In this document: piece after piece, positions 7,227-16,050 of the stretch
Layout of the letters: every line of letters starts with the position of its first letter
Position numbering within the stretch: position 1 is the stretch's first letter
Origin: Nocardiopsis mwathae
Lineage (GTDB): Bacteria; Actinomycetota; Actinomycetes; Streptosporangiales; Streptosporangiaceae
Direction of reading: 5' to 3'
Assembly: GCF_014201195.1 (NCBI RefSeq)
Contig: NZ_JACHDS010000001.1
Span: 3,038,001 to 3,102,000 of the forward strand
DNA length: 64,000 bases
Notes under the pieces: generated by a model
Told to the model about the DNA's origin: nothing
Databases searched by the model: none
The model's input: the letters and a program-made list of their open reading frames with translations, nothing else
Translations under genes and position numbers: made by a program

Positions 7227-8810
7227 TCAGGCGCGCGGGGGTGTCGCGTCGACGTGGACGGCGAGGAAGCCGTCGGGCCCCACGGTGGCGGTGATCCTGC
7301 CGTCGGCCACGGTGACCGTGCCGGACGCGCACTCGGCGGGGCCGGTGGCGACGTCGCAGTAGGCGCCGTCGGGCAGACCCGTCTCACTCGTCAGGGTCCA
7401 GGCGGTGCCGGTGGCGTTGAACGCGGCGAAGCCGCGGTCGCCGCGGTCGAAGGCGAGGCGGGCACCGCCGTCGGCGGCGCGCGCCACGGCCGGTGCGGAG
7501 CCGACGGCCGCGGTGAAAGTCGGCATCGCGTGCAGGTTGCGGTGCTCGCAGAACCAGCCGGGGTCGGCGCAGTCGGTGGCCGCGGTGATGTCCCCGGCCG
7601 GGTTCCCGTCCTCGGTCCCGGTACTGGGCGGCCCCTGGGCCCTCTCCGCGTAGGGGTAGCTGGACATCACCTTGGGTGTGCCGTAGGGCTGCGCCAGCAT
7701 GAACGCCTGGGCGAGGTCGTGCCGAGCGCCCATGCCCTGGTAGCTGATGGACATGTCCTCGCGCTGGGTGTCGTGGTTGTCGATGAACACCACGGCCTGG
7801 TCAGGGGCCAGGGCCATGTCGCGGCCGACCGTGTCGAGCAACCCGCCGAGGCGGCCCTCGCGCACGTCGGCACCCACCTTCTCGTGGAACCGGAAGTCGG
7901 TGACGTCTCCCAGGTGGGTGTAGCCCCAGGGTTTGATGGCGTCGGGCCCGCCGCCCTCCCTGACCTCCTGGAAGATGTAGGGCTTGGTGCCCTGGCCGGG
8001 GACGTCGCGGAGCCCGGCGTAGATGGCGGCGAGGTCGTCGGCGGGGATGTGCTTGGCGGCGTCGACGCGGAAGCCCGCGACGCCGAGGTCGACCAGGTCG
8101 TTGAGGTAGCCGGTGAGTCGAGCCCGCACACGCGGTTCGGAGGTCCTCAGGTCGCGCAGGGAGAGCAGCTCGCAGTTCCAGACCTCGCCGGGGTCGTCCC
8201 AGTCGGTGATGGCGCGGCGGCAGTCGTTGAAGTCGCGGGTGGCGTACGGGATGGCGGGGTAGCTGTAGGTGTCGCCGTTCCACTGGCTGCCGGCGCTTCC
8301 GGTGCCGTGTCCCGGCCCGGTGGTGTGGTTGACGATGGCATCGACGTAGATCTCGACGCCGTTGTCGCGGCAGGTGTCCACCATCGCGGCGAAGTCCGCA
8401 GCGGTTCCGCGCCGGGTGTTGTCGAGCTTGTAGGAGACCGCCTGGTAATCCTGCCACCAGGGGAAGTCGGCGTTCTCGGCGCGGGGGATGACCACGTGCT
8501 CCTGGGGCGGGGACACCTGGACGGCCGCGTAGCCGTTGGGGCCGAGCACGTCGGCGCATTCGCGGGCGACGGACTCCCAGCGCCACTGGAAGAGGTGGAC
8601 GATGACGGCGCCGTCGGCACCGGTCGGACCGTCGGCTGTGGATGCGGGCGACAGGGGGGGTGCGGGGGCGGGCGGGGGCGCCGTGTCGGCGGTGGCCGGT
8701 GCCCCGGGCACGGCCAGCAGGCCGCCGACGAGTGCGGCCGACGCGGCTGCGGCCGCGAGGCGGTTCGGGTGTGGGCACTGGGGTGGGAGCCGGCGGTTTC
8801 GGAGGTTCAT
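7227..8810 (-). CDS. Secreted alpha-amylase (GH13)
   Basis: A 527-residue secreted enzyme cleaving internal alpha-1,4 bonds of starch. A Sec signal peptide (Arg-rich start, hydrophobic AAAAASAALVGGLLAVP, then Ala-rich) precedes a GH13 barrel like that of Streptomyces amylases. The catalytic triad is visible: nucleophile Asp250 in GFRVDAAKH, acid/base Glu282 in IFQEV and Asp347 in FIDNHD. The calcium/active-site motif DAIVNH is also present. A C-terminal beta domain ends the protein; there is no starch-binding module. The start at 8810 follows GGGAGG at 5 nt. Direct repeats resembling Streptomyces amylase operators lie about 60 bp upstream. The gene ends at hairpin element 1. Confidence 0.95.
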   Translation of the reverse strand: MNLRNRRLPPQCPHPNRLAAAAASAALVGGLLAVPGAPATADTAPPPAPAPPLSPASTADGPTGADGAVIVHLFQWRWESVARECADVLGPNGYAAVQVSPPQEHVVIPRAENADFPWWQDYQAVSYKLDNTRRGTAADFAAMVDTCRDNGVEIYVDAIVNHTTGPGHGTGSAGSQWNGDTYSYPAIPYATRDFNDCRRAITDWDDPGEVWNCELLSLRDLRTSEPRVRARLTGYLNDLVDLGVAGFRVDAAKHIPADDLAAIYAGLRDVPGQGTKPYIFQEVREGGGPDAIKPWGYTHLGDVTDFRFHEKVGADVREGRLGGLLDTVGRDMALAPDQAVVFIDNHDTQREDMSISYQGMGARHDLAQAFMLAQPYGTPKVMSSYPYAERAQGPPSTGTEDGNPAGDITAATDCADPGWFCEHRNLHAMPTFTAAVGSAPAVARAADGGARLAFDRGDRGFAAFNATGTAWTLTSETGLPDGAYCDVATGPAECASGTVTVADGRITATVGPDGFLAVHVDATPPRA

Positions 8811-8868
8811 CGCGCCTCCCGGGCGGATGGGCCGAGTGGGGGATAGACCGTGATACCCGCGGAACCCG

Positions 8869-8885
8869 CTGAAAGGAACTGCAAG
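8869..8885 (-). promoter_or_regulatory. Candidate maltose/amylase regulator site
   Basis: On the minus strand, CTTGCAG and CTTTCAG are spaced by three bases about 60 bp before the amylase start. Repeats containing CTTGCAG control Streptomyces amylase promoters through LacI-type MalR/Reg1 proteins, as I recall. No such regulator gene is in the window, so this is tentative. Confidence 0.35.
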
Positions 8886-9126
8886 AGTTTTCACGGTGTG
8901 GTGAAGATAACAAGCGACCCGGGCCACTGTGAAGACCGCGTTTCCGCAGCATCACACGGACGGAGGTCGGCCATTCAACCCTCAACCACCTGCGAAAACT
9001 CACCTCGCGCAACGACTCGACACACGGCGTAGGCATACTATGACCTGCGGAAAGAAATTCGCCGCGCACGCGGACTCCCCCGCAAGCACCCGAAGCAGAC
9101 CGCAATCTCTTTCGATCCACGCAAAG
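8886..9126. other. Gene-free stretch upstream of the amylase gene
   Basis: No coding region with actinomycete codon bias is visible on either strand. The sequence is less GC-rich than its surroundings and presumably holds the amylase promoter (read leftward). I could not fix -35/-10 boxes with confidence. Confidence 0.5.
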
Positions 9127-9152
9127 GGGCCGGGCCCACAGGGGCCCGGCCC
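9127..9152 (-). terminator. Terminator of the 111-residue membrane protein gene
   Basis: Perfect 11-bp arms GGGCCGGGCCC / GGGCCCGGCCC with a 4-nt loop, located 32 bp past the minus-strand stop at 9184. Confidence 0.75.
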
Positions 9153-9183
9153 GGGTTCTCCGGCACGCTCGTGCGCGCGACCG

Positions 9184-9519
9184 TTACCAGAAGACGGCGA
9201 CGGCGACGTTGAGGATGGCGAGCACGCCCGCGGCCACCGCGAGGTTGGTGGCGGGCTTGCGGAGGTTGACCGTACCCACGATGGCGACGGCGAACGCGAC
9301 GACGAGCTTGACACCCACCTTCATGTGGTCGACTCCGCCGCCCCCCATCTCGGCGAGGCCGACCAGGAGCAGACCGGTGAGCAGCTGCAGCAGGGCACTG
9401 TGCAGGATCACCTTGGGCGACTTGGCGTTGCCGGTGATCAGCTGCATCAGGAAGCCGCTGATGATGCCGGCCATGCCCAGCAGGTGCAGGAAAACGAGCG
9501 CGGAGTAAACGATGTCCAT
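9184..9519 (-). CDS. Small conserved membrane protein, function unknown
   Basis: A 111-residue protein made almost entirely of four predicted membrane helices (start to ISGFLMQLIT, VILHSALLQLLTGLLLVGL, VGVKLVVAFAVAIVGTV, LAVAAGVLAILNVAVAVFW). Conserved His residues (FLHLLGMAG, LHSALLQ) recall small haem- or quinone-associated membrane proteins, but no family function can be assigned. There is no ribosome-binding site; a TAGGCT box 7 nt upstream of the ATG suggests a leaderless mRNA. The box lies against a perfect palindrome (9531-9547) that may be an operator. The gene is single, ending at a strong hairpin. Confidence 0.75.
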   Translation of the reverse strand: MDIVYSALVFLHLLGMAGIISGFLMQLITGNAKSPKVILHSALLQLLTGLLLVGLAEMGGGGVDHMKVGVKLVVAFAVAIVGTVNLRKPATNLAVAAGVLAILNVAVAVFW

Positions 9520-9526
9520 GCCGACA

Positions 9527-9547
9527 AGCCTACTACGCGGCGTAGTA
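9527..9547 (-). promoter_or_regulatory. -10 box and palindromic operator of the membrane protein gene
   Basis: A TAGGCT box (9532-9527 on the minus strand) sits 7 nt before the ATG. It abuts the perfect palindrome TACTACG-CGG-CGTAGTA at 9531-9547. Overlap of a palindrome with the presumed RNA polymerase site suggests repression; the regulator is unknown. Confidence 0.5.
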
Positions 9548-9608
9548 CATAAGCGCGCCTTTCATGACATGCTGACATAACGCTTCGGCAGCCTCCGGCG
9601 CACCGGCG

Positions 9609-10370
9609 CTACATCGCGGCCCGGCGCGCGCGCCGCCACCACAGCAGGAGCACCGCCCCCAACCCGAAGGCGGCGCCCAGCCCCGCCCCGAGCAGGGTGG
9701 ACCGCGGCATCCCGCCCTCCCCCGCGGCCGCCTCGGCCTGCTCCTCGGACCCCTTCGACTCCTCGCCGTCCTTCTCCGCCCGCAGCAGGTTGGCGTCGGT
9801 CGCGCACGCGACCGCCTCCCCGCCCTCCTCCAGCTGCACACAGGCGGTGGTGGCGACGTAGGGCGCGTCCTCGTCACCGGACACCTCCCCCAGCCGCATG
9901 GTCACCGTCCGCACGAGCTCCTCCCCCGCACCCAGGTCCGCCTCCCACGCGACCGCACCCTCGTAGGCGACACCGTTCTGCCCGACCTCCACGATCTCCA
10001 TCCCCGGGGGCACGCTCTGCGACAGCAGAATCCGCTCGACCCGTTCCTCGCCGTCGTTGCGCACGTTGACGACGTACTGCGATTCGTCCTGCGCCTTCAT
10101 CCAGTGCCGACCGTCGCTCACGGACACCGACAGCGAGGAGAACCGGCCGCTCTCCCCTTCTGCGCCCGCACCTTCCCGGTCCGCCTGATCCTGCTGATCC
10201 GGCTGATCCACCTCGTCCACCCGGTCACCGCGCGCCTCCGCCGGAAGGACGAAGGCACCCGCCAGCGCCGCGGCCCCCACGAGCCCGACCGCCCCCGCCG
10301 ACGACCACGCCGCCGTGCGCCCCCTTCTGCGGCAGTCCCGCCCCTCATCCATGACCATCGACTCCCTCAT
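9609..10370 (-). CDS. Surface protein with N-terminal signal and C-terminal anchor
   Basis: Up to 253 residues. An N-terminal signal or anchor (AVGLVGAAALAGAFVLP) precedes an acidic Asp/Gln/Glu-rich linker. A beta-rich domain resembling DUF11/conserved-repeat domains follows (SVSVSDGRHWMKAQDESQYV through VRTVTMRLGEV), with two Cys residues (TTACVQ, VACATD) that could pair outside the cell. The C-terminus has the shape of a cell-wall sorting signal: GGMPRST, a hydrophobic stretch LLGAGLGAAFGLGAVLLLWW, then RRARRAAM. A true LPxTG is missing, so membrane anchoring is more likely than sortase attachment. Starts at 10370, 10358 or 10352 are possible; 10370 has GAGG at 4 nt. Function unknown. Confidence 0.65.
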   Translation of the reverse strand: MRESMVMDEGRDCRRRGRTAAWSSAGAVGLVGAAALAGAFVLPAEARGDRVDEVDQPDQQDQADREGAGAEGESGRFSSLSVSVSDGRHWMKAQDESQYVVNVRNDGEERVERILLSQSVPPGMEIVEVGQNGVAYEGAVAWEADLGAGEELVRTVTMRLGEVSGDEDAPYVATTACVQLEEGGEAVACATDANLLRAEKDGEESKGSEEQAEAAAGEGGMPRSTLLGAGLGAAFGLGAVLLLWWRRARRAAM

Positions 10371-10661
10371 TCGGCCTCGCGACCCTCCCCCGTGGAGAAT
10401 CCCCCAACCACGACAACTACCCGCATTCGCGCGAATACCCAGCGCGACACACCGCAGCGGCCCGACCCGCGACCCCCGCGGCTCCGGACGGCCCCCCTTA
10501 GCCGCACCGCCGCACGTCGCGGCCGCGAATAGGGCGTTCACCCGATGCGCCCCGGGGCGCCTTAGCCGGACTCTGGGGACCACACCCGGCCGACGGGGCG
10601 GACCCGCCCGCCCGGCCAACCGCACCCACCGCACCCACCGCACCCACCGAGGAGCACGCAG

Positions 10662-10913
10662 ATGATCCACCCCGACATCGTCCACGAGATCGCCCGCCAA
10701 CGCGCGATCGAGCAGGAGCGCCATCTGCACCGCCGCACCGCCGCCGACCGGGCCGCATCGGAGACCCACCCCTCCCCCGCCACCCCGCGCCCCACCCTGC
10801 CGACCCGCCTGGCCCGTTGGCTCGGCCGCACCGGCGCCGCCGAGTCGTGGCAGCGCCACCTCGCGGCGGACACCCGGCGTCAGGGCGTGTCCGACGGATG
10901 GTCTTCCTCGTGA
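10662..10913 (+). CDS. Small basic protein beginning M-x-HPD, partner of a LAL regulator
   Basis: An 83-residue, Arg/His-rich cytoplasmic protein starting MIHPDIVHEIARQRAIEQER, preceded by GGAG at 8 nt. It lies 85 bp upstream of a LuxR-type LAL ATPase gene on the same strand. A second protein with the same opening pattern (MMMHPDHAAELARQYRQDRR) is found near the second LAL gene at 22745-22927. Similar short MHPD proteins are common in actinomycetes in my recollection, and no function is known. The helical N-terminus followed by a Pro-rich linker suggests a small adaptor rather than an enzyme. Confidence 0.65.
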   Translation: MIHPDIVHEIARQRAIEQERHLHRRTAADRAASETHPSPATPRPTLPTRLARWLGRTGAAESWQRHLAADTRRQGVSDGWSSS

Positions 10914-10985
10914 GCGACCGTCCGGGCGCGCCCCGCTGCCGCAGGCGGAGCGGGCCACGCCGGGCGACCCGCTACCACGGCCCGG

Positions 10986-10991
10986 CATACT
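10986..10991 (+). promoter_or_regulatory. -10 box of LAL gene 1 (leaderless)
   Basis: CATACT lies exactly 7 nt before the ATG at 10999. The second LAL gene has the identical CATACT at the same distance from its ATG (21547-21542, minus strand). The spacing places transcription start at or next to the start codon. Confidence 0.5.
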
Positions 10992-10998
10992 CGGTGAG

Positions 10999-13989
10999 AT
11001 GAGCACCATCGGCACCAGCCCCGTCTTCGTCGGCCGTCGCGCCGAACTGCGCGCCCTACTCGACCACGCCCACCGCGCACGGACCGAGGCCCCGGCGACG
11101 ATGCTCATCGGAGGCGATGCCGGTGTCGGCAAGTCCCGCCTGGTCACCGAGTTCGCCACCCGGGCCGGCCAGGGCCGCGTGGTGTTCGGCGGCTGTCTCG
11201 AACTGGGCGTGAGCGGCCTCCCCTTCGCCCCGTTCGCCGCGGTGCTCCGGCACCTCCTGCGCGACCTGGGCCGCGCCCCCTTCGACGCGCTCGCCCTCGA
11301 CGGCGAGCACGAGCTGGCCCGGCTCCTGCCCGAACTCGGCCGCGCGCCCACCGAGCGGCGCGAGGCCCGCGGCATCCTCTTCGAGCAGGTCCTGCGCCTG
11401 CTCACCGCCGCCGCACGCCCTGACGGGCTGACCGTTGTCGTCGAGGACCTGCACTGGGCCGACAACGCCACCCGCGACCTGCTGATCTTCTTGCTGCGCA
11501 ACCTCGATACGGCCGGGATCCAGGTCGTGGCGACCTTCCGTTCCGACGATCTGCACCGCACCCATCCGCTGCGACGGCTCTTGCCGGAGTTGGAGCGGCT
11601 GACCAGCGTGACCCGTATGGACCTGCGGCCGCTCGACCACGACGAGGTCGCCGAGCAGGCCGCCGCCATCCGCGGAACCCCGCTGCCGCCCGAGGAGGTC
11701 ACCGCCCTCTTCGAGCGCACCGGCGGCAACCCGCTGTTCGTCGAGTCGCTGACCGACTGCTCGGCCATCCTCACCGGCGACGTACCGGAGAGCACCCGAG
11801 AGCTGCTACTCGCCTCCCTCCACCGCCTCGACGACCGGGCGCGCTTCGTCGTCCGGGTGGCCTCGGTCGGCGCGGTCAGCGGCGGACGGATCGAGCACGG
11901 GCTCCTGGCACACGTCGCCGACCTCCCCGAGGACACGTTGGACGCGGCGCTGCACGCCGTCGTCGACACCAACCTGCTGCGAGTGGAGGGAACCGGCTAC
12001 CGGTTCCGGCACGCACTGCTGCGCGAAGCCGTCCACTCCGAGCTGCTCCCCGGCCAGCACGCCCGGCTCCACCTCCGCTTCGCCGAGGCCCTGGACACGC
12101 TGCCCGGCGCCGCGCCCGCCGACCGACTCGCCGCCGAGCAGGCGCACCACTTCCACGCCGCCGGGGACCTCCCCCGGGCACTGAGCGCCGCCTGGTCCGC
12201 CGGAGTCCACGCCCGCGAGTCCCTCGCCTACGCCGAGGCGCTCCTCATGCTCGAACGCGTCCTGGAACTCTGGGACCGGGTGCCGGACGCCGAGGACCGA
12301 ACCGGTGGCGACAACCGAGTCGACGTCACCAGTCTGGCCGCCGGGTGTGCCGTGGAGGCCGGTCAGGTGCAGCGCGCCCGCGAACTGTGCGACCTCGGGC
12401 TCGGCGACATCCCCGCCGACGCCCGGGACGCGAGGAGCCTGGCCCGCCGCGGTGTCCTGCTGCGCCGTCGCGGGCAAGCGCGCATCCAGCTCTCCGACAG
12501 TGAGGGGCTGGACGATTTCCACGCCGCACAGGCCGTCCACCCCAGGCACGCCTACGGCTACGGCTTCCTGCTGTCCCTGCTGGCCCGCGAAGCCCTGCTG
12601 CGCCAGCGCATGCCCGGCCGCACCGGTCAGGCCGACGACGACGGGCACGACGCCATCGCCCTGGCCACAGAGGCGATCCGCTACTCAGAGGCACCCCCGG
12701 CGGGGGCTGAGGACTGCGACGACTGCGCCAAGGCCGACGCGCTCATCACCCTGGGCACCGCCCTGCTGGGCCGGGGGGAGACCGAGGCGGGGCGGGCCGC
12801 ACTCGACGAGGGCGTCGGGATGGCACAGCGCATGTCCGAACCGTCGCTGGAGACCCGCGGGATGATCAACCTCTCCCACCACCTCCGTGAACAGGGGCGG
12901 CACGGCGAGGCGATCGACGTCCTCGACCGCTCCCTGGAACGGCTGCGCGACCTGGGGCTGATGAGCAGCCACGGCCCCTTCACCGCGCTGAACCTCGCCG
13001 AGACCCATTTCGACCTCGGGAACCTGGAGACGTCACGGCAGATGACGCGCACCGGCCTGGGCTGGTCACCCTCCCCGACACACCGCGTCTATCTCGGCCA
13101 TGCCACCGTGCGGGCGGCCCTCGCCATGGGGGACCTGGCCGACGCACGGGCCCACGCCGCACACGGCGACGTGCGCCGGACCCTCACCACCGCGCGCATC
13201 CACACCGCACAGCTCGGCATCGCCGCCACCCTCGAACTCGACCTGGCCGACAACGACCTCGACCACGCCATCGACCTTGCCGGGGAGACCCTACGCACCG
13301 TCGACCTCGGCTACTCCAGCGGCTACGGCTGGCTGCTGATCGACCTGGTCGCCGAGGTGCTGCGCCGCGCCTCGGCCGACGCTCCGCAGCGCCGCCCGCA
13401 ACAGACGGCGGAGGTGCGCAGGCTGGTCGACGAGGTCGCCGCGGCCATGCCGGAGATCGGTCCGGTCCAGTCGGCTTACCGCGTCTCCTCCTCCGCCCGG
13501 CTGGCCGCCGCCGACCTCCGCGACGCCACGGAGGTCGCCGCCACGTGGCGGAACGCCGTGGACACATGGGAGTGCACGCCGCTGCGGCTGCGGTCGGCCG
13601 ACGCTCGGCTGCACGCGGCGGAGGCCGGGGTCGCCGCCGGAGACCGCGCCGACGCCGACACGTGGGTGCGGGCCGCCGCCGCGACCGCCAAGGAATGCGG
13701 CGCGGCCGTCCTGGAGAACCGGGCCGCCGACCTGGCCCGCCGCCTCGGCATCTCGCTGGATGCCACGGCCGGAACCGCGCCACCCGCTCTCCCCGCCGGG
13801 TTGACCCCGCGCGAGACCGAGGTGCTGCGCCTTCTCGGTCGCGGCTACACCAACGCCGAGATCGCCGGCGAGCTGTTCATCGCGGTCAAGACGGCCAGCG
13901 TGCACGTCTCCAACATCCTCGCCAAACTCGACGTGGCGAACCGGGGAGCCGCCGGCGCGCGGGCGCGGGAGCTCGGGCTCGCCGGCTGA
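10999..13989 (+). CDS. LuxR-family LAL regulator with N-terminal AAA ATPase
   Basis: A 996-residue 'large ATP-binding LuxR' regulator. The AAA domain starts at SPVFVGRRAEL (residue 7). Walker A is GDAGVGKS (39-46) and Walker B lies in TVVVEDLHWAD (about 144-154). A long TPR-like helical middle follows. A LuxR helix-turn-helix occupies residues about 935-996 (LTPRETEVLRLL, NAEIAGELFIAVKTASVHVS). Such proteins, typified by MalT, bind ATP and an inducer and activate transcription. Target genes cannot be read from the sequence. It is a close paralogue of the LAL gene at 18556-21534. Its 3' end faces nadE across a hairpin. Confidence 0.92.
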   Translation: MSTIGTSPVFVGRRAELRALLDHAHRARTEAPATMLIGGDAGVGKSRLVTEFATRAGQGRVVFGGCLELGVSGLPFAPFAAVLRHLLRDLGRAPFDALALDGEHELARLLPELGRAPTERREARGILFEQVLRLLTAAARPDGLTVVVEDLHWADNATRDLLIFLLRNLDTAGIQVVATFRSDDLHRTHPLRRLLPELERLTSVTRMDLRPLDHDEVAEQAAAIRGTPLPPEEVTALFERTGGNPLFVESLTDCSAILTGDVPESTRELLLASLHRLDDRARFVVRVASVGAVSGGRIEHGLLAHVADLPEDTLDAALHAVVDTNLLRVEGTGYRFRHALLREAVHSELLPGQHARLHLRFAEALDTLPGAAPADRLAAEQAHHFHAAGDLPRALSAAWSAGVHARESLAYAEALLMLERVLELWDRVPDAEDRTGGDNRVDVTSLAAGCAVEAGQVQRARELCDLGLGDIPADARDARSLARRGVLLRRRGQARIQLSDSEGLDDFHAAQAVHPRHAYGYGFLLSLLAREALLRQRMPGRTGQADDDGHDAIALATEAIRYSEAPPAGAEDCDDCAKADALITLGTALLGRGETEAGRAALDEGVGMAQRMSEPSLETRGMINLSHHLREQGRHGEAIDVLDRSLERLRDLGLMSSHGPFTALNLAETHFDLGNLETSRQMTRTGLGWSPSPTHRVYLGHATVRAALAMGDLADARAHAAHGDVRRTLTTARIHTAQLGIAATLELDLADNDLDHAIDLAGETLRTVDLGYSSGYGWLLIDLVAEVLRRASADAPQRRPQQTAEVRRLVDEVAAAMPEIGPVQSAYRVSSSARLAAADLRDATEVAATWRNAVDTWECTPLRLRSADARLHAAEAGVAAGDRADADTWVRAAAATAKECGAAVLENRAADLARRLGISLDATAGTAPPALPAGLTPRETEVLRLLGRGYTNAEIAGELFIAVKTASVHVSNILAKLDVANRGAAGARARELGLAG

Positions 13990-14011
13990 GGGCGGTCGCG
14001 AAGGCGCCGAC

Positions 14012-14060
14012 GGCCGCCCCGGTCGGTCCGCATAGCGTGCGGGGAAGGGCCGGGGCGGCC
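14012..14060. terminator. Bidirectional terminator between LAL 1 and nadE
   Basis: 11-bp arms GGCCGCCCCGG / CCGGGGCGGCC enclose a second small stem (TCCGCA/TGCGG) in the gap between the convergent stops at 13989 and 14084. Confidence 0.7.
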
Positions 14061-14083
14061 GCCACATATGACGACTCAGCGCG

Positions 14084-15838
14084 TCAGGGGGTCCAGCGGT
14101 TGGTGATCGGGACCCGGCGGTCGCGGCTGAGGTTGCGCGAGCTGATCTTGGGGCCCGGCGGGTACTGGCGCCGCTTGTACTCGGCGCCGTCGACCAGCCG
14201 TATCACGCGTTTGACCAGCTCCGGGTCGAATCCGGCGATGGTGAGCTCCAGGTAGCCCTTGTCGGTGCCGATGTAGGCGTCGAGCAGCGAGTCGAGCAGC
14301 CGGTAGTCCGGCAGCGAGTCGGTGTCGAACTGGCCGGGGCGCAGCTCCGCGCTGGGTGCCTTGGTGATCGAGTGCTCCGGGATCGGCGGGACCTCGCCCC
14401 TGCGCTCGGCCTCGGCGTTGCGCCAGCGCGCCAGGTCCCACACCACGGTCTTCCAGCAGTCCTTGATCGGCGCGTACCCGCCCACCGAGTCGCCGTACAG
14501 CGTGGAGTAGCCGGTGGCCAGTTCGCTCTTGTTGCCGGTGGCCAGCACCAGGTGCCCCTCCTGGTTGGACAGGGCCATCACGGTGGTGCCGCGCACCCGC
14601 GCCTGCAGGTTCTCCGCGGCCAGGCCGTCAAGCGTGATCGCGCCCGAGAACGCCTCGACGATCGGCTCGATGGGGATCGTGCGCCCGTGCACGCCCTGCC
14701 GCTTGACCAGCTCCTCGGCGTCGGCCACCGAGTGCTCGCTGGAGTACTTGCTGGGCAGCAGCACGCAGTGCACGTTCTCCGGCCCCACCGCGTCGGTGGC
14801 GATGGTCGCCGTCAGCGCGGAGTCGATACCGCCCGACAGCGCCACCATGGTCGACGTGAAGCCGTTCTTGGTCACGTAGTCCCGCAGCCCGGTGACCAGC
14901 GCGTGGTAGACCTCACCGATGTCGTCGGTGGGGTCGGGGCGCGGCGTGAGCACCGGCTCCACCGGTTCGTAGGGGGCGACGGGGCGGCTGGAGATGGTGT
15001 GCCGCACGATGCGGATGCCGTCGACGGGGGCCGCCGGCGGCGAGACCTGGACCGCCTCGGGCAGCCGCAGGTCGGTGATGAGCAGGGCGTCCTCGAACTG
15101 GGGGGCGCGCGCCACCAGCTCGCCGTCGGCGTCCACGATCAGCGAGTCACCCTCGAAGATCAGCTCGTCCTCGGCGCCGCTCATGTTGACGTAGCCGACG
15201 GCCGCGCCGATCTCCCGGGCGCGCCGCTGGCACAGTTCGAGTCGGACGTTGTCCTTGTCCCGCTCGTAGGGCGAGCCGTTGAGGGTGATGAGCATCCCGG
15301 CCTGGGCCTCGCGCACCGCCTTGACAGGGCCGCCCTCCTGCCACAGGTCCTCGCAGATCGCGAACGCGATGTCGACGCCGTGCAGCCGCACCACCGGGAG
15401 CGTGTCGCCCTGGACGAAGTTGCGGAACTCGTCGAACACCCCGTAGTTGGGCAGGTGGTACTTGGCCGAGGTCAGCTGCACCCGGCCGTTGTGCAGCAGC
15501 GCCGTGGAGTTCTGCGGCGCACCCGCGGGCTGCCCGAACCGGGCGCCCAGCCCCTCGCGCCGGTTCAGGAACCCGACCATCACCGGCAGGTCGCCCAGCC
15601 CCTCGGCGGCGAGCCGCTCGGCCAGGTCGTGGGTCGCCTTCACCGAGGCGGAGACGAACGAGTTCCGCAGCGCCAGGTCCTCCACCGGGTATCCGGTGAT
15701 GACCATCTCGGGGAACACCACGAGATGCGCGCCCGCCTCCGCGGCCCTGCGCGCGTAGTCGGCCACGAGCCGACTGTTACCTTCCAGGTCACCAACTGTG
15801 GGGTTGACCTGCGCCATTGCAATCCTCAACTGTGCCAC
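14084..15838 (-). CDS. nadE: Glutamine-dependent NAD+ synthetase
   Basis: A 584-residue enzyme amidating nicotinate adenine dinucleotide to NAD+ in the last step of NAD synthesis. The N-terminal nitrilase-type glutaminase domain has the triad Glu44 (FPEMVITGYP), Lys126 (SAKYHLPNYG) and Cys162 (AICEDLW). The C-terminal synthetase domain has the ATP-pyrophosphatase loop SGGIDS near residue 333. The GTG at 15838 gives the expected family start (MAQLRIA). A TAGGCT box lies only 6 nt upstream, so the mRNA is probably leaderless. It diverges from the glnA2-like gene, as in the Streptomyces glnE-nadE-glnA2 region. Confidence 0.96.
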   Translation of the reverse strand: MAQLRIAMAQVNPTVGDLEGNSRLVADYARRAAEAGAHLVVFPEMVITGYPVEDLALRNSFVSASVKATHDLAERLAAEGLGDLPVMVGFLNRREGLGARFGQPAGAPQNSTALLHNGRVQLTSAKYHLPNYGVFDEFRNFVQGDTLPVVRLHGVDIAFAICEDLWQEGGPVKAVREAQAGMLITLNGSPYERDKDNVRLELCQRRAREIGAAVGYVNMSGAEDELIFEGDSLIVDADGELVARAPQFEDALLITDLRLPEAVQVSPPAAPVDGIRIVRHTISSRPVAPYEPVEPVLTPRPDPTDDIGEVYHALVTGLRDYVTKNGFTSTMVALSGGIDSALTATIATDAVGPENVHCVLLPSKYSSEHSVADAEELVKRQGVHGRTIPIEPIVEAFSGAITLDGLAAENLQARVRGTTVMALSNQEGHLVLATGNKSELATGYSTLYGDSVGGYAPIKDCWKTVVWDLARWRNAEAERRGEVPPIPEHSITKAPSAELRPGQFDTDSLPDYRLLDSLLDAYIGTDKGYLELTIAGFDPELVKRVIRLVDGAEYKRRQYPPGPKISSRNLSRDRRVPITNRWTP

Positions 15839-16050
15839 ACCTTGAGCCTACGGCGTCTGCGAACAGGGCGCGCACCCCCGGAGCGCGCACGGTTGTGATA
15901 ATCCGTACACGGGCACCATCGCCGCACACGCCGCAGGTGGGAACGGCGTTAATGCGCCGGAAACCTGCACAGGGCAGACTGGATCACCAGAGGTGTCTCC
16001 CGGCCCGGACCCGGGGACGACCCAGGTAGCGAACACGAGGAAGGTGAGCC

